Source: Acidobacteriota bacterium
GTDB lineage: Bacteria > Acidobacteriota > Blastocatellia > Pyrinomonadales > Pyrinomonadaceae
Direction: 5' to 3'
DNA: 64,000 nt
Assembly (NCBI GenBank): GCA_016718135.1
Contig: JADKEF010000016.1
Span: 62,001 to 126,000 of the forward strand
Below are positions 26,974-35,554 of the stretch, piece after piece (the stretch's first letter is position 1; every line of letters starts with the position of its first letter). The position numbers and the translations under genes were made by a program. The notes beneath the pieces were generated by a model that did no database searches, was not told the origin of the DNA, and saw only the letters and a program-made list of their open reading frames with translations.

Positions 26974-27615
26974 ATGAGATTACTTCTGATCATACTTGCT
27001 GTCCTTACAGCAATCACAGCCGCCTCTGCTCAAGCACCGACACCTTCACCACCGCCGTTTCTTCTAGCCGTTGAAGACGCGTTCTACATCGCCGGACGCG
27101 GCGTAGTTGCCACCGGCAAGGTGGAACGCGGAAGCATCAAGACCGGTGATACGGTTGAGATCGTGGGCAGCAAGCCAACCAAAACTGCCACCATAGCCGG
27201 GATCGAAATGTCCCGAAAAGTAGTATCCGAAGCCAAAGCGGGCGATCAAGTCGGCGTCATTCTCCGCGGAACTGAAAAGGGCGACGTCGAACGCGGACAG
27301 GTACTCGCAAAGCCCGGCACCGTAAAAACCTATACCAAGATCAAAGCCACGATCGACCTTTTCCAGTCTCACGAGGGCGGACGCTCGACGCCTATCTTCG
27401 ACAAATATCGCAGCCTCGTCTACTTTCGCGGCGCTGGCTCTTCAGGCATTGTCAGCTTCCCGGCAGGTGTGGCATCGATCGCCCCCGGCCAAAAAGGAAC
27501 GGCGGTCGAGATCGTCTTCGAAAAGCCTGTGCCCGTAGAAAATGGCCAGGCCTTCACCATCCGCGAATCGAGCCGCACCGTCGGCAGCGGCAAAGTCACA
27601 GCCCTTATCCAATAA
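26974..27615 (+). CDS. Exported EF-Tu domain II-III protein lacking the GTPase domain
   Basis: 213 aa. It starts with a signal peptide (LLLIILAVLTAITAASAQA) and a short PTPSPPP linker, then matches EF-Tu from domain II onward: FLLAVEDAFYIAGRGVVATG, KVERGSIKTGDTVEIVG, then domain III with RGQVLAKPGTVK, GGRSTPIFDKYRSLVYFRG and the closing FTIRESSRTVGSGKV. The G domain is absent, with no P-loop or NKxD. It cannot be an elongation factor. Exported EF-Tu-like beta-barrels might bind surface ligands, but the role here is unknown. It follows the hydrolase gene by 8 bases and precedes the DUF2277 gene by 2. Confidence 0.85.
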   Translation: MRLLLIILAVLTAITAASAQAPTPSPPPFLLAVEDAFYIAGRGVVATGKVERGSIKTGDTVEIVGSKPTKTATIAGIEMSRKVVSEAKAGDQVGVILRGTEKGDVERGQVLAKPGTVKTYTKIKATIDLFQSHEGGRSTPIFDKYRSLVYFRGAGSSGIVSFPAGVASIAPGQKGTAVEIVFEKPVPVENGQAFTIRESSRTVGSGKVTALIQ

Positions 27616-27617
27616 AT

Positions 27618-27890
27618 ATGTGTCGCAATATCAAACTACTTTTCAATTTCGACCCGCCCGCAACGACCGATGAGGTCCAGGCTTCGTCGCTTCAATTCGT
27701 ACGCAAACTCTCGGGCATGAACAAGCCATCAAAGGCGAACGAGGAAGCTTTCCAATTAGCGGTCGAGCGTGTCGCTGCTGCAGCTCAGGAAATGCTGAAT
27801 TCACTCGTCACAAACGCCCCGGCGCGCGACCGCGAGATCGAGACTGCTCGGGCACGCGAACGGTCGGCCCTCCGGTATGGACGAGCCTAA
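27618..27890 (+). CDS. DUF2277 domain-containing protein
   Basis: 90 aa. The whole protein matches the DUF2277 family, known by its start MCRNIKLLFNFDPPAT, the stretch ASSLQFVRKLSGMNKPSKAN and the conserved ending region. The family is small, cytoplasmic and of unknown function. The start lies two bases after the stop of the EF-Tu-like gene, and the next gene starts 12 bases after its stop, so all three appear to be one transcript. Confidence 0.88.
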   Translation: MCRNIKLLFNFDPPATTDEVQASSLQFVRKLSGMNKPSKANEEAFQLAVERVAAAAQEMLNSLVTNAPARDREIETARARERSALRYGRA

Positions 27891-27902
27891 AGGCCGAATC
27901 AG

Positions 27903-29099
27903 ATGAACGCTGACGCTATCAAACAACGCATTTATTCGATCGATCTGCTTCGCGGCATAGTGATGATGATCATGCTGCTCGATCATACGCGCGACTTTGT
28001 CCACACGGGTGGTTTCGATCCGACGGATGTGACACAGACTTCGGTTCCGCTCTTCTTTACCCGCTGGATCACCCATTACTGTGCCCCGACATTCGTTTTC
28101 CTCTCCGGCGTCAGCATCTATCTGCAAAAGATGCAGGGAAAGACGAACGGCGAACTTTCGCGCTTTCTCTGGACGCGGGGACTCTGGCTGATCTTCCTCG
28201 AATTCACCGTCATCCGTTTCGCCATGACGTTCAACTTCGATTATTCATCATTCATCGGTATGGCTCAGGTCATATGGGTGATAGGCGTTTCGATGATCGT
28301 TATGGCAGCGTTGATCTATTTGCCATTGAGGATCGTCGGCTTGTTCGGCCTGGCAATGATCTTTTTGCACAATCTGACGGACGGCATTGCTGTCCCGCCG
28401 GAGATCGCGTTCGGCGGAACGCCCGCGCCAGATCTTGGGCAGACTTTGTGGATGATCATCCATCAATCCGGCGGAGTATATGGCATATTCTTCGCCTATC
28501 CACTGGTACCATGGATCGGTGTAATGGCGGCGGGCTATGCGTTTGGAGTGGTCTTCGGTTGGGAACCTGAAAGGCGCCGTCGCGTCCTCCTGATCGTCGG
28601 CGTGGCATCGACCGTACTTTTTGTAGTGGTCCGGTACATCAATATCTACGGCGACCTCTTCCCGTGGTCGAGCCAGCCAAATCCAACATTCACCGTCCTT
28701 TCCTTTTTGAATACGACCAAGTACCCGCCATCGCTGGCGTTTCTCCTGATGACGCTCGGCCCGGCGATGATCTTTCTTTTCCTGACCGACCGCATCGACG
28801 GCAACGCGGCGTGGCAGCGCATCTGCATCACCTTTGGCCGCGTGCCGATGTTCTTCTACATTCTGCAGTGGTTCATGGCGCACGGTATGGGAGTGCTCCT
28901 CACGTTTCTTTTCGGCCGGAACGTCGGTGCATTACAGTCACCACATATGTCGGGCACCGGAACACCGCCAGAACACGGCTTCTCACTGTGGGTCGTCTAC
29001 GCAGCATGGCTCGCCGGCCTAGTCCTCCTCTACCCGTTGTGTTTATGGTGGGGAAATCTGAAAAAAAGAAACAAACATTGGGCGCTGAGCTATTTGTAA
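27903..29099 (+). CDS. DUF1624 (heparan-alpha-glucosaminide acetyltransferase-like) membrane protein
   Basis: 398 aa with about ten membrane segments. The N-terminus RIYSIDLLRGIVMMIMLLDHTRDF has the conserved Asp-Leu-Leu-Arg-Gly and His of the DUF1624/YeiB-HGSNAT acyltransferase group; APTFVFLSGVS is also typical. Relatives move acyl groups across membranes to sugars; the acceptor here is unknown. It ends the plus-strand run from hmgA. A stretch of palindromic repeats follows. Confidence 0.8.
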   Translation: MNADAIKQRIYSIDLLRGIVMMIMLLDHTRDFVHTGGFDPTDVTQTSVPLFFTRWITHYCAPTFVFLSGVSIYLQKMQGKTNGELSRFLWTRGLWLIFLEFTVIRFAMTFNFDYSSFIGMAQVIWVIGVSMIVMAALIYLPLRIVGLFGLAMIFLHNLTDGIAVPPEIAFGGTPAPDLGQTLWMIIHQSGGVYGIFFAYPLVPWIGVMAAGYAFGVVFGWEPERRRRVLLIVGVASTVLFVVVRYINIYGDLFPWSSQPNPTFTVLSFLNTTKYPPSLAFLLMTLGPAMIFLFLTDRIDGNAAWQRICITFGRVPMFFYILQWFMAHGMGVLLTFLFGRNVGALQSPHMSGTGTPPEHGFSLWVVYAAWLAGLVLLYPLCLWWGNLKKRNKHWALSYL

Positions 29100-29197
29100 G
29101 GATCATAGAAGACTCGCCAACAACAACAGATCGTTAGGATCGTAGGCCAAACCCGATTCTACGAGTAGGCTCATTCATGAGTCTTCCCCGAAGGGCA

Positions 29198-29373
29198 AAT
29201 AGCCACGTCGTTCACGGCGTGGTCACGTTGAAAGGAAATTTGCTAGGGCGTTTTAACGTCCTTGCTTGGTTTGTTTTAGCTCCCGGTGGCTAAAGCCGCT
29301 CCGTGGTAAGCCCGTTAAAAAGGGCTCGGCGGTCTCGGGTGAACCATACCACGCCGCAAACGACGTGGCTATT
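29198..29373. repeat. Inverted-repeat REP-type element in a 366-base gap
   Basis: Two 26-base arms, 29198-29223 and 29348-29373, are inverted copies of each other with two mismatches; each is itself a hairpin (CCACGTCG/CGGCGTGG type). Between them are further short hairpins, GGGCGTTTTAACGTCC and GCCCGTTAAAAAGGGC. No gene is seen in 29100-29465. Confidence 0.65.
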
Positions 29374-29465
29374 CACCGCGAGGCGCGGGAAGACGGCTGT
29401 AGCCGCATAAACCCAATCGGAACCCGATCGGGGTCAGGCCATACGATATTGACGATTATCAACAG

Positions 29466-30449
29466 TTATTTCTTCTTAAAAACAACCTCATTCCGCGACC
29501 GGACGGCGACGTTTGGGATGTTGACATTGACCGTGATCTTCCGCCGCTCGCCGTCTTTTGCAGGGGTTATCGGGGAATAGCCGATGAGGTACTGTTGCCC
29601 GAGTTCGGCGGAAACCTGTTGGAAGGTCGCCTCAAGGTCTGACACCTCATCCAGATCGAAACTGCGTCCACCGGTGGCCGTCGAAAGCCCTTCCAGATAT
29701 GCATTGACGGTTGCTTTTATCGTGGCCAACTCCTTCGCGGACAATTTTCTCTCAAGTGGAAATTGGCTGCCTGCGGCATAAAGTCCGGGTTGATGTGCAG
29801 AGTCCCCGAATCGGATCGTATAGATGAGAGCCTCCTGCTCCCTAGCATCGCGAAGATTGTCTTTTTGCGAAGCCCGACGACCAAAAAGTTCGCCATCTGT
29901 AAAAAGGACGATTGCCTTTCTGCCCGTAATGCGATCCATGTACTGCATCGCCTTTTCGACTGCGTCGAAAGTGGTAGTGATCGAATCACCCAACCTTTCA
30001 GAAAGGCGTATTCTCTGTCGGAAATCCTTTTTTTTGATGGGTTCTTGCAGAATGTGCAGTTTCGAATCGTCGGCGAAGCCAGCAACGATTATCCGATCGT
30101 CCTCACGAAGTTTGGCGATGAACGCGGCCGCTGAACGACCGAGAGGCTCAATGTAGTCATTCATCGAACCGCTTAGGTCCAGCAACAGCATGACTGTAAC
30201 GTTCTTGTCCACTGTCTCAAAATACGAAACGTCTTGTTCGACCCCGTTTTCAATGATCTTGAAATTATCCTTTGTTAGATTTGTAACGTACCGGCCATCT
30301 TTATCCAAAACGGTCACCGGTACAGTTACGATGTCCGTACTTACCCGGATCGGCTCGTCCTGCGCCGCGATAGTCGCCGCCAGATTCAGAACTAGAAGAA
30401 CATTGATCAACCATCGCATGAGCATGACTTTTGCCGTAACTGCTTTCAT
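29466..30449 (-). CDS. VWFA-related acidobacterial-type exported protein (copy 2)
   Basis: 327 aa (an internal Met at residue 11 may be the true start) with a signal peptide ending IAAQ. The N-terminal strands TVPVTVLDKDGRYVTNLTKD are followed by a von Willebrand A domain with an intact metal site: DLSGSMND (DxSxS), later FTDGELFG. It ends KITVNVNIPNVAVRSRNEVV. This matches the VWFA-related domain family that is expanded in acidobacteria; the function is unknown. It is a tandem paralogue of the gene at 30460-31407, 10 bases downstream of it. The 3' ends of both genes are nearly identical over some 60 bases. Confidence 0.85.
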   Translation of the reverse strand: MKAVTAKVMLMRWLINVLLVLNLAATIAAQDEPIRVSTDIVTVPVTVLDKDGRYVTNLTKDNFKIIENGVEQDVSYFETVDKNVTVMLLLDLSGSMNDYIEPLGRSAAAFIAKLREDDRIIVAGFADDSKLHILQEPIKKKDFRQRIRLSERLGDSITTTFDAVEKAMQYMDRITGRKAIVLFTDGELFGRRASQKDNLRDAREQEALIYTIRFGDSAHQPGLYAAGSQFPLERKLSAKELATIKATVNAYLEGLSTATGGRSFDLDEVSDLEATFQQVSAELGQQYLIGYSPITPAKDGERRKITVNVNIPNVAVRSRNEVVFKKK

Positions 30450-30459
30450 CTAGCCAAAC

Positions 30460-31407
30460 CTATTTATTCCCTTTTCTAAAAACCACCTCATTCCGCGACC
30501 GGACGGCGACGTTTGGGACGTTGACTTTGACTGTGATCTTCCGCCGTTCCCCTGCTCGACCTTCGATAGCCGGCTCATACATAAGCGTGTATTGCCGCCC
30601 GAGCTCATTCGCGACCTGGTCGAACACTGAGTCGAGATCTTCGATCTGCTTGATATTAAAATATCTACCGCCTGTTTTGGTCGCCAGTGAATTCATGTAG
30701 CCTTTGGCGAATTCGGCGTTTTTATTGCGTTCCCTGAATCTCTGTTCGCTTTCTGTTTTGAGTCGCACAGGATAATAGGCGTTTGAGTCAAAATTAAACG
30801 AGTAGATGAGGGCTTCTTGTTCTTCAGCATCTCTCAGGTTACTTTTTGCGCTTGCCGAATAGCCCGTTCCGATCCCGTCCGAAAGCATAACTATCGCCTT
30901 TCTTCCATTCACAGGTGCAATTCGTTTTAGCGCAGTCTCGACAGCATCGTAAACCATGGTCTGCGGCGGGCGCCCATTCACCAATAGACGAAGGCGTTTC
31001 TTCCCCAGCACTTCCTCGACTGGCATGAACCCAAACATCTGATCGTAGTAGTCAGAGAAAGCTGCTACTGACAAGCGATCAGTGGGTCTGAGCTTTTTGA
31101 TGAATCGGTTGGCAGAGTCTGCAACCAAATTAATGTCAAAGCCCATCGACCCACTTACGTCTAATAGCAAGAGAACCGATATCCGTTCCTCCATCGGTCG
31201 AAAATGGCGGATCTCCTGCTTTACTCCGTCTTCAAAAATCTCAAAATCTTCTTTTTTTAGATCAGTTACATAGCGGCCGCCTCTATCAATCACGAGACAA
31301 GGAACCGATACCAAGCTCGAATCAACCCGCAGCGTCTCGTCCTGTGCCTGAAGCTGGGACGATAGACACAATAGCAAGGTAATAAGAATTTGAGTTAGCT
31401 TGACCAT
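30460..31407 (-). CDS. VWFA-related acidobacterial-type exported protein (copy 1)
   Basis: 315 aa with a signal peptide (ILITLLLCLSSQLQAQ). Architecture is as in its neighbour: SVPCLVIDRGGRYVTDLKKE, the VWA metal site DVSGSMGF, MLSDGIGTG and the end KITVKVNVPNVAVRSRNEVV. It is the upstream gene of the pair. VWA domains bind protein ligands through a magnesium ion; here probably in the periplasm. The ligand is unknown. Confidence 0.85.
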   Translation of the reverse strand: MVKLTQILITLLLCLSSQLQAQDETLRVDSSLVSVPCLVIDRGGRYVTDLKKEDFEIFEDGVKQEIRHFRPMEERISVLLLLDVSGSMGFDINLVADSANRFIKKLRPTDRLSVAAFSDYYDQMFGFMPVEEVLGKKRLRLLVNGRPPQTMVYDAVETALKRIAPVNGRKAIVMLSDGIGTGYSASAKSNLRDAEEQEALIYSFNFDSNAYYPVRLKTESEQRFRERNKNAEFAKGYMNSLATKTGGRYFNIKQIEDLDSVFDQVANELGRQYTLMYEPAIEGRAGERRKITVKVNVPNVAVRSRNEVVFRKGNK

Positions 31408-31921
31408 AACCAGAGACCGTGTCAGTTACCCCGCATGAGTCGTGTTAGACGTCTTGAGAACATATACCCACTCAATTGAATATGATTTATTTCGTGATTT
31501 CTTACAAACATTTTTTCTAATTGGCTGATCGTATCTCAACGTTGCGAATAGCGGCATTATCGGCGGAATGTGACGTCATCGGCGATAGCGGCGGATCGTT
31601 GTATTATTTTGCGGCGCGCTCTGGTAGGCTCGGTCTGCGGCCCGGTGCGAAGACTCGCTTGAAAATGGGCTCGGGAGGACAATGAAGGAGTAATAAAGTT
31701 TGTGACGTTTGTAATACAGTATGTTACGGCAGACGCGTTTGCGGTCAGATGGGTTGAATTTGTGAAAAATGTAACTGTTGTCAATATGAGGCTTAAGCTG
31801 TTTCATCAAGACCTGCTGACCAATGTGCGCGCGCTGAGTATAGCGAAAATGGGACAGAAGGAAATGTATGGAACGCTCGTTTGTCTTAGGCAGGAAAGAG
31901 ATGCAGAATAATCGGTAATCG
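31408..31921. other. 514-base gap without a recognisable gene
   Basis: Divergent intergenic region between the VWFA pair and the TPR membrane protein gene. Short open frames on both strands show no family resemblance, no good ribosome binding sites and no repeats that I can see. It probably carries promoters for both directions. Confidence 0.5.
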
Positions 31922-33745
31922 ATGAAGATACGTGATGAGATCAAATGGATCGTGCCGCTTGCGCTGGTGTGCTTTGTCGTATTTGCAAACACGGTCGGCG
32001 GCGAATTTGTGTATGACGACACGCGGCAGATCGTGCGGAATACGCTGATACAGGACACTTCGCTTATCTGGAAGGCTCTGACCTCGGACGTGTGGGCATT
32101 TAAGGGCGACGGAACGCAGGCGGCGAGCAACTACTGGCGGCCGACCTTTACGCTGTGGAACATTTTGTGTTTCCGGCTGTTTGGAATGTCGCCTGCGGGC
32201 TGGCACGTGGCGAACATAGTGCTGCATACGGGCGTTACGCTTATGGCGTTCTTGCTGCTGCGGAAGTGGCAGTTTACGGCGATGGGGGCTTTTGCGATCG
32301 CTCTGGTGTTTGCAGTTCATCCCGTGCATGTCGAGTCCGTCGCGTGGATCGCCGGTTCGCCCGACCTGCTCTTCTCGCTCGCACTGCTCGGCTCGCTGTG
32401 GTTTGCGACGAGCTATCGTGAGTCGAGATCGAGCAATCATCTGATTCTCACGGTTCTGCTCTACGCGGTCGCACTCGGAGCCAAAGAAGTCGGTATTCTT
32501 TGTTTGCCGATCTACTACTTCGTACTAAGGGACGGCGAGTCTGAGAAGAAGGCTGACAACAATACGCCTTTGCTCATTCTCGGCGGAGCGGCAGTCGTAT
32601 ATTTCTTCGCACGCCTCGGTGTGATCGGTGCTGTGTCGCGTCCGCCGGATGATGCGGTGCCGTTCGGCGATGCCCTGATGAGCGTACCGACAATGTTTGC
32701 TTTCTATCTGGGACAGATATTTGTGCCCTTTCGGGTGGCGATAAACTATCCGATCACGCCAGTCACGTCGATCGATGTGATGAATTTCGTCGTGCCGTTG
32801 ATCATCTCGATCGCTGTGCTAGGCGGCCTGTTCCTACTGGTTCGCACCTCGAACGAGAATCGTATCGCCGCCGCGATCTTCCTGCTGCCGCTCATCCCGG
32901 CGATGAACGCGACAGCATTCATCTCCGAGCAGATCGTACACGACCGCTACTTATATCTGCCGTTGCTCGGTGTGCTTATGCTGCTCGTGCCGCTTGTCAC
33001 GCAATATGTAAATGAGCGAAATGTGATGATCGCGTGCTGTGTCATCGCGGCGGTGTTGTCAGTGCAGACGTTCAGATACAACATGGCGTTTGCTAACGAG
33101 CTCTCACTCTGGACCTGGACGAGCGCGGTCGATGATTCGTCATTTACATCTATGCAGCTCGGCAGTGCTCTCGCCGAGGCCGGACGAAATGACGAGGCCA
33201 TCGCGGCCTACTCAGCCGCGATCGAAAAGAAACCGGCGATGCGCGGGTTTCTCGGCCGCGGGCGGATCTACAATTCGCTCCAGCGATATCAGGAGGCAGA
33301 AAGCGACCTTCTCAAGGCTCTCGCGATGCCGATCGAACGCCAGGAAGCATACGCGACCTATCAGGTTTACGAGTCGCTGGGCATAGCATACGTCCAGCAG
33401 GGTAAGCTCAATCAGGCCGCGAGCATCTTCCGTGAGTCACGCACCAGCCTGCCTATTTACAAGGCTGCCCTGACCGAGAAGCTCGCCATCGTCTATTACC
33501 AGGGGAATCAAAAAGCCGAGGCTCTCAAGGAACTCGAAGGTGCCCAGGCCGCCGCTCGGCAGGAACTCTTGCCCGAGTCAAAAAGCGTCTTCCTCCGGCT
33601 CGGCCTGCTCTACCAGGAAGCGGGCCGCAAGGACGAAGCCCGAAATGCATTGAACGAATACCTGCGGCTCACCGCTTCGATAAATGACAAGAACACGATC
33701 GGCTATCGAGCTCAGGCATCAAAACTATTGGAAACATTGAGATAG
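31922..33745 (+). CDS. TMTC-like polytopic membrane protein with C-terminal TPRs
   Basis: 607 aa. About ten membrane segments cover residues 8-385; the luminal loop FANTVGGEFVYDDTRQI with its acidic pair and the later HPVHVESVAWIAG and KEVGILCLPIYY are typical of the TMTC/GT-C (PMT-related) group. The C-terminal 210 residues are TPR repeats (SALAEAGRNDEAIAAYSAAI, GIAYVQQGKLNQAASIF, YYQGNQKAEALKELE). Related GT-C enzymes transfer mannose from a lipid carrier to protein; glycosyltransferase activity is inferred, not shown. The next gene starts 2 bases after the stop. Confidence 0.82.
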   Translation: MKIRDEIKWIVPLALVCFVVFANTVGGEFVYDDTRQIVRNTLIQDTSLIWKALTSDVWAFKGDGTQAASNYWRPTFTLWNILCFRLFGMSPAGWHVANIVLHTGVTLMAFLLLRKWQFTAMGAFAIALVFAVHPVHVESVAWIAGSPDLLFSLALLGSLWFATSYRESRSSNHLILTVLLYAVALGAKEVGILCLPIYYFVLRDGESEKKADNNTPLLILGGAAVVYFFARLGVIGAVSRPPDDAVPFGDALMSVPTMFAFYLGQIFVPFRVAINYPITPVTSIDVMNFVVPLIISIAVLGGLFLLVRTSNENRIAAAIFLLPLIPAMNATAFISEQIVHDRYLYLPLLGVLMLLVPLVTQYVNERNVMIACCVIAAVLSVQTFRYNMAFANELSLWTWTSAVDDSSFTSMQLGSALAEAGRNDEAIAAYSAAIEKKPAMRGFLGRGRIYNSLQRYQEAESDLLKALAMPIERQEAYATYQVYESLGIAYVQQGKLNQAASIFRESRTSLPIYKAALTEKLAIVYYQGNQKAEALKELEGAQAAARQELLPESKSVFLRLGLLYQEAGRKDEARNALNEYLRLTASINDKNTIGYRAQASKLLETLR

Positions 33746-33747
33746 AT

Positions 33748-34113
33748 ATGGAGAGAAAGGTAGTTCACACACGCCATGTATTGGCGGTCAAAGACCTCGC
33801 CGTCGCCGCGACCTATTTTAAGGAACAACTTGGCTTTGATCTAGATTTTACAGCTCCCGGCTGGGAGTTTCTCTCATTCGGCGAATTCAAGGTGATGCTC
33901 GGCGAGTGCCGCGACGAGATGACCGCCGAGGCGACCGGCAACCATTCGTGGTTCGCCCACGCACTGATCGAAAACGTCGATGAGGTCTATGCAGAGTTTG
34001 TCGAGCGCGGGGCGAAGATAAATTCGCCCTTATCAAGTAAGCCTTGGGGGATAAGGGAATTTACGGTCATCACGCCGGACGGGCATCGGATAGCGTTTGG
34101 GCAGGAGACATAA
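33748..34113 (+). CDS. VOC (glyoxalase/bleomycin resistance) family protein
   Basis: 121 aa, one VOC unit. The two beta-alpha-beta-beta-beta modules are visible from TRHVLAVKDLAVAATYFKEQLGF and FAHALIENVDEVYAEFVERG to the end ITPDGHRIAFGQE. Possible metal ligands are the first His (TRHV) and the Glu near the end. Members include dioxygenases, isomerases and antibiotic-binding proteins, so no substrate is given. It is joined to the TPR gene upstream. Confidence 0.85.
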   Translation: MERKVVHTRHVLAVKDLAVAATYFKEQLGFDLDFTAPGWEFLSFGEFKVMLGECRDEMTAEATGNHSWFAHALIENVDEVYAEFVERGAKINSPLSSKPWGIREFTVITPDGHRIAFGQET

Positions 34114-34118
34114 AAAAA

Positions 34119-34150
34119 CAGCGTCCTCCTGTGAGAACGCTGCTCTTTGG
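34119..34150. terminator. Hairpin terminator after the VOC gene
   Basis: CAGCGTCCTC (34119-34128) pairs with GAGAACGCTG (34133-34142) with one mismatch, loop CTGT. The plus-strand tail CTCTTT is weak; on the minus strand a run of seven T follows. Confidence 0.45.
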
Positions 34151-34244
34151 ATCGTCAGATCCGGTTAGATTTTACTGTCCCCAGTTTTATTATTTTTTAA
34201 CATAATATCACCCCCAGTGACGCTAGTATCTCACAAAGACAGGC

Positions 34245-34277
34245 AGTCTAGTCAAGTACTTTTCATAGTGCTAGACT
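34245..34277. promoter_or_regulatory. Inverted repeat upstream of hicBA, possible operator
   Basis: AGTCTAG (34245-34251) is matched by CTAGACT (34271-34277), with AGTACT/AGTGC inside. It lies 18 bases before the ATG of the antitoxin gene, where HicB-type antitoxins usually bind. The ribosome site GAGAGG follows. Confidence 0.35.
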
Positions 34278-34295
34278 TTTCAAGAGAGGTAGTTT

Positions 34296-34520
34296 ATGGA
34301 TTTATCGTTGACGGCTGTGTTTCAGAAGGTTCCCGAAGGATATATCGGCTATGTTGAGGAACTCCCCGGAGCTAACACTCAGGGAGAAACTCTTGACGAA
34401 GCCAGAGAAAATCTCCGTGAAGCGGTCGAACTCGTCCTTGCGGCAAACCGCGAGCTCGCTGAGGAATCAATGAACGGCAATGAAGTGATTCGTGAACCGT
34501 TTCTGCTAAATGCCGCATGA
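34296..34520 (+). CDS. hicB: HicB family antitoxin
   Basis: 74 aa. The HicB partial RNase H-like fold is marked by LTAVFQKVPEGYIGYVEELP, GANTQGETLDEARENLREAV and a C-terminal tail. HicB antitoxins neutralise HicA and often repress their own promoter. A good ribosome site (GAGAGG) precedes the ATG. The stop overlaps the start of hicA by 4 bases. Antitoxin-first order, as here, is common for the short HicB type. Confidence 0.9.
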   Translation: MDLSLTAVFQKVPEGYIGYVEELPGANTQGETLDEARENLREAVELVLAANRELAEESMNGNEVIREPFLLNAA

Positions 34521-34702
34521 AACTCCGCGATCTCATTCGTCACTTGGAGCGACATGGTTGTGAAAAATTCCGCGAAGGTGGAAACCATACGGTTTACGTC
34601 AACCGTGCAAGGCAAAAAGTAACAGCGATCCCTCGCCATCGAGAAGTAAACGAATTTCTGGCGAGGAAGATCTGTCAGGATTTGGAGGTGCCTAAGCCTT
34701 AG
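34517..34702 (+). CDS. hicA: HicA family toxin (mRNA interferase)
   Basis: 61 aa, complete for the family. The double-stranded RNA-binding fold and the catalytic His are visible in FREGGNHTVYVN (His of GGNH/GSH), and the C-terminal helix motif REVNEFLARKICQDLEV is typical. HicA toxins cut mRNA. Encoded with its antitoxin by an ATGA overlap. Confidence 0.92.
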   Translation: MKLRDLIRHLERHGCEKFREGGNHTVYVNRARQKVTAIPRHREVNEFLARKICQDLEVPKP

Positions 34703-34731
34703 GACAAAAACGGTAGCCATCAACCCAGGAG

Positions 34732-35472
34732 CTATTCCATCTCGCTCTCATCGATGTCAAAGTTCGCATAGACCTTTTGAACGTCGTCGTTATCGTCCAG
34801 AGCGTCGTAAAGTTTCATCATCGTCTTGGCATCCTGACCAGTTAGAGCGATGTAATTTTGCGGGATCATTGAAACTTCGGCAGCCTGAGGCTCGATACCC
34901 GCCGCTTTGATAGCGTCACTGACGGCCTCGAAGCTATCCGGCGAAGTGAATATCTCAAAGACCTCGCCCTCGTCCTGCATATCGTCGGCACCTGCCTCGA
35001 TCGCTATCTCAAAGAGTTCGTCCTCGCTCTTCGCAGCCTTATCGACCACTATGTATCCCTTCTTATCGAACATCCACGCGACCGAACCGGCCTCGCCCAT
35101 GTTGCCGCCATTCTTGCCGAAAAGATGACGAATTTCAGCGACAGTTCGATTGCGGTTGTCGGTCATGGTCTCGACCAGAACCGCGACACCGCCGGGGCCG
35201 TAGCCTTCGTAGGTGATCTCTTCGTAAGCAACGCCCTCAAGAGCTCCGGTGCCGCGTTTGATAGCGCGGTCGATCGTGTCGTTAGGCATGTTCATGCCCT
35301 TGGCATCGGTCACGGCCTTTCTGAGACGGGCGTTGGAATCCACATCGCCACTGCCGCCGGTGCGGGCCGCGACGGTGATCTCTTTGATCAGCTTCGTAAA
35401 GATCTTGCCGCGTTTAGCGTCAAGCGCACCTTTCTTGTGCTTGATTGTGTGCCACTTGGAGTGTCCTGACAT
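34732..35472 (-). CDS. yebC: YebC/PmpR family protein
   Basis: 246 aa, normal length. It opens with the family signature MSGHSKWHTIKHKKGALDAKRGK and continues with NARLRKAV, GTGALEGVAYEEITYEGYGPGG (read in parts) and the acidic C-terminal domain. YebC-type proteins are cytoplasmic and have been linked both to transcription control and to translation of difficult (polyproline) sequences. It is convergent with hicA, 29 bases apart. Confidence 0.96.
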   Translation of the reverse strand: MSGHSKWHTIKHKKGALDAKRGKIFTKLIKEITVAARTGGSGDVDSNARLRKAVTDAKGMNMPNDTIDRAIKRGTGALEGVAYEEITYEGYGPGGVAVLVETMTDNRNRTVAEIRHLFGKNGGNMGEAGSVAWMFDKKGYIVVDKAAKSEDELFEIAIEAGADDMQDEGEVFEIFTSPDSFEAVSDAIKAAGIEPQAAEVSMIPQNYIALTGQDAKTMMKLYDALDDNDDVQKVYANFDIDESEME

Positions 35473-35554
35473 GTGATAAAAACCTTTGTTTTATTGAATT
35501 AAATTCGAATAGACGAATATATCACGCTACTTTATTGCCGTGCAAAACCTCTAC

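Noticed and set aside
31557..31911. Small open frames in the gap before the TPR membrane protein gene
   Set aside because: No ribosome sites, no family resemblance and unfavourable composition.
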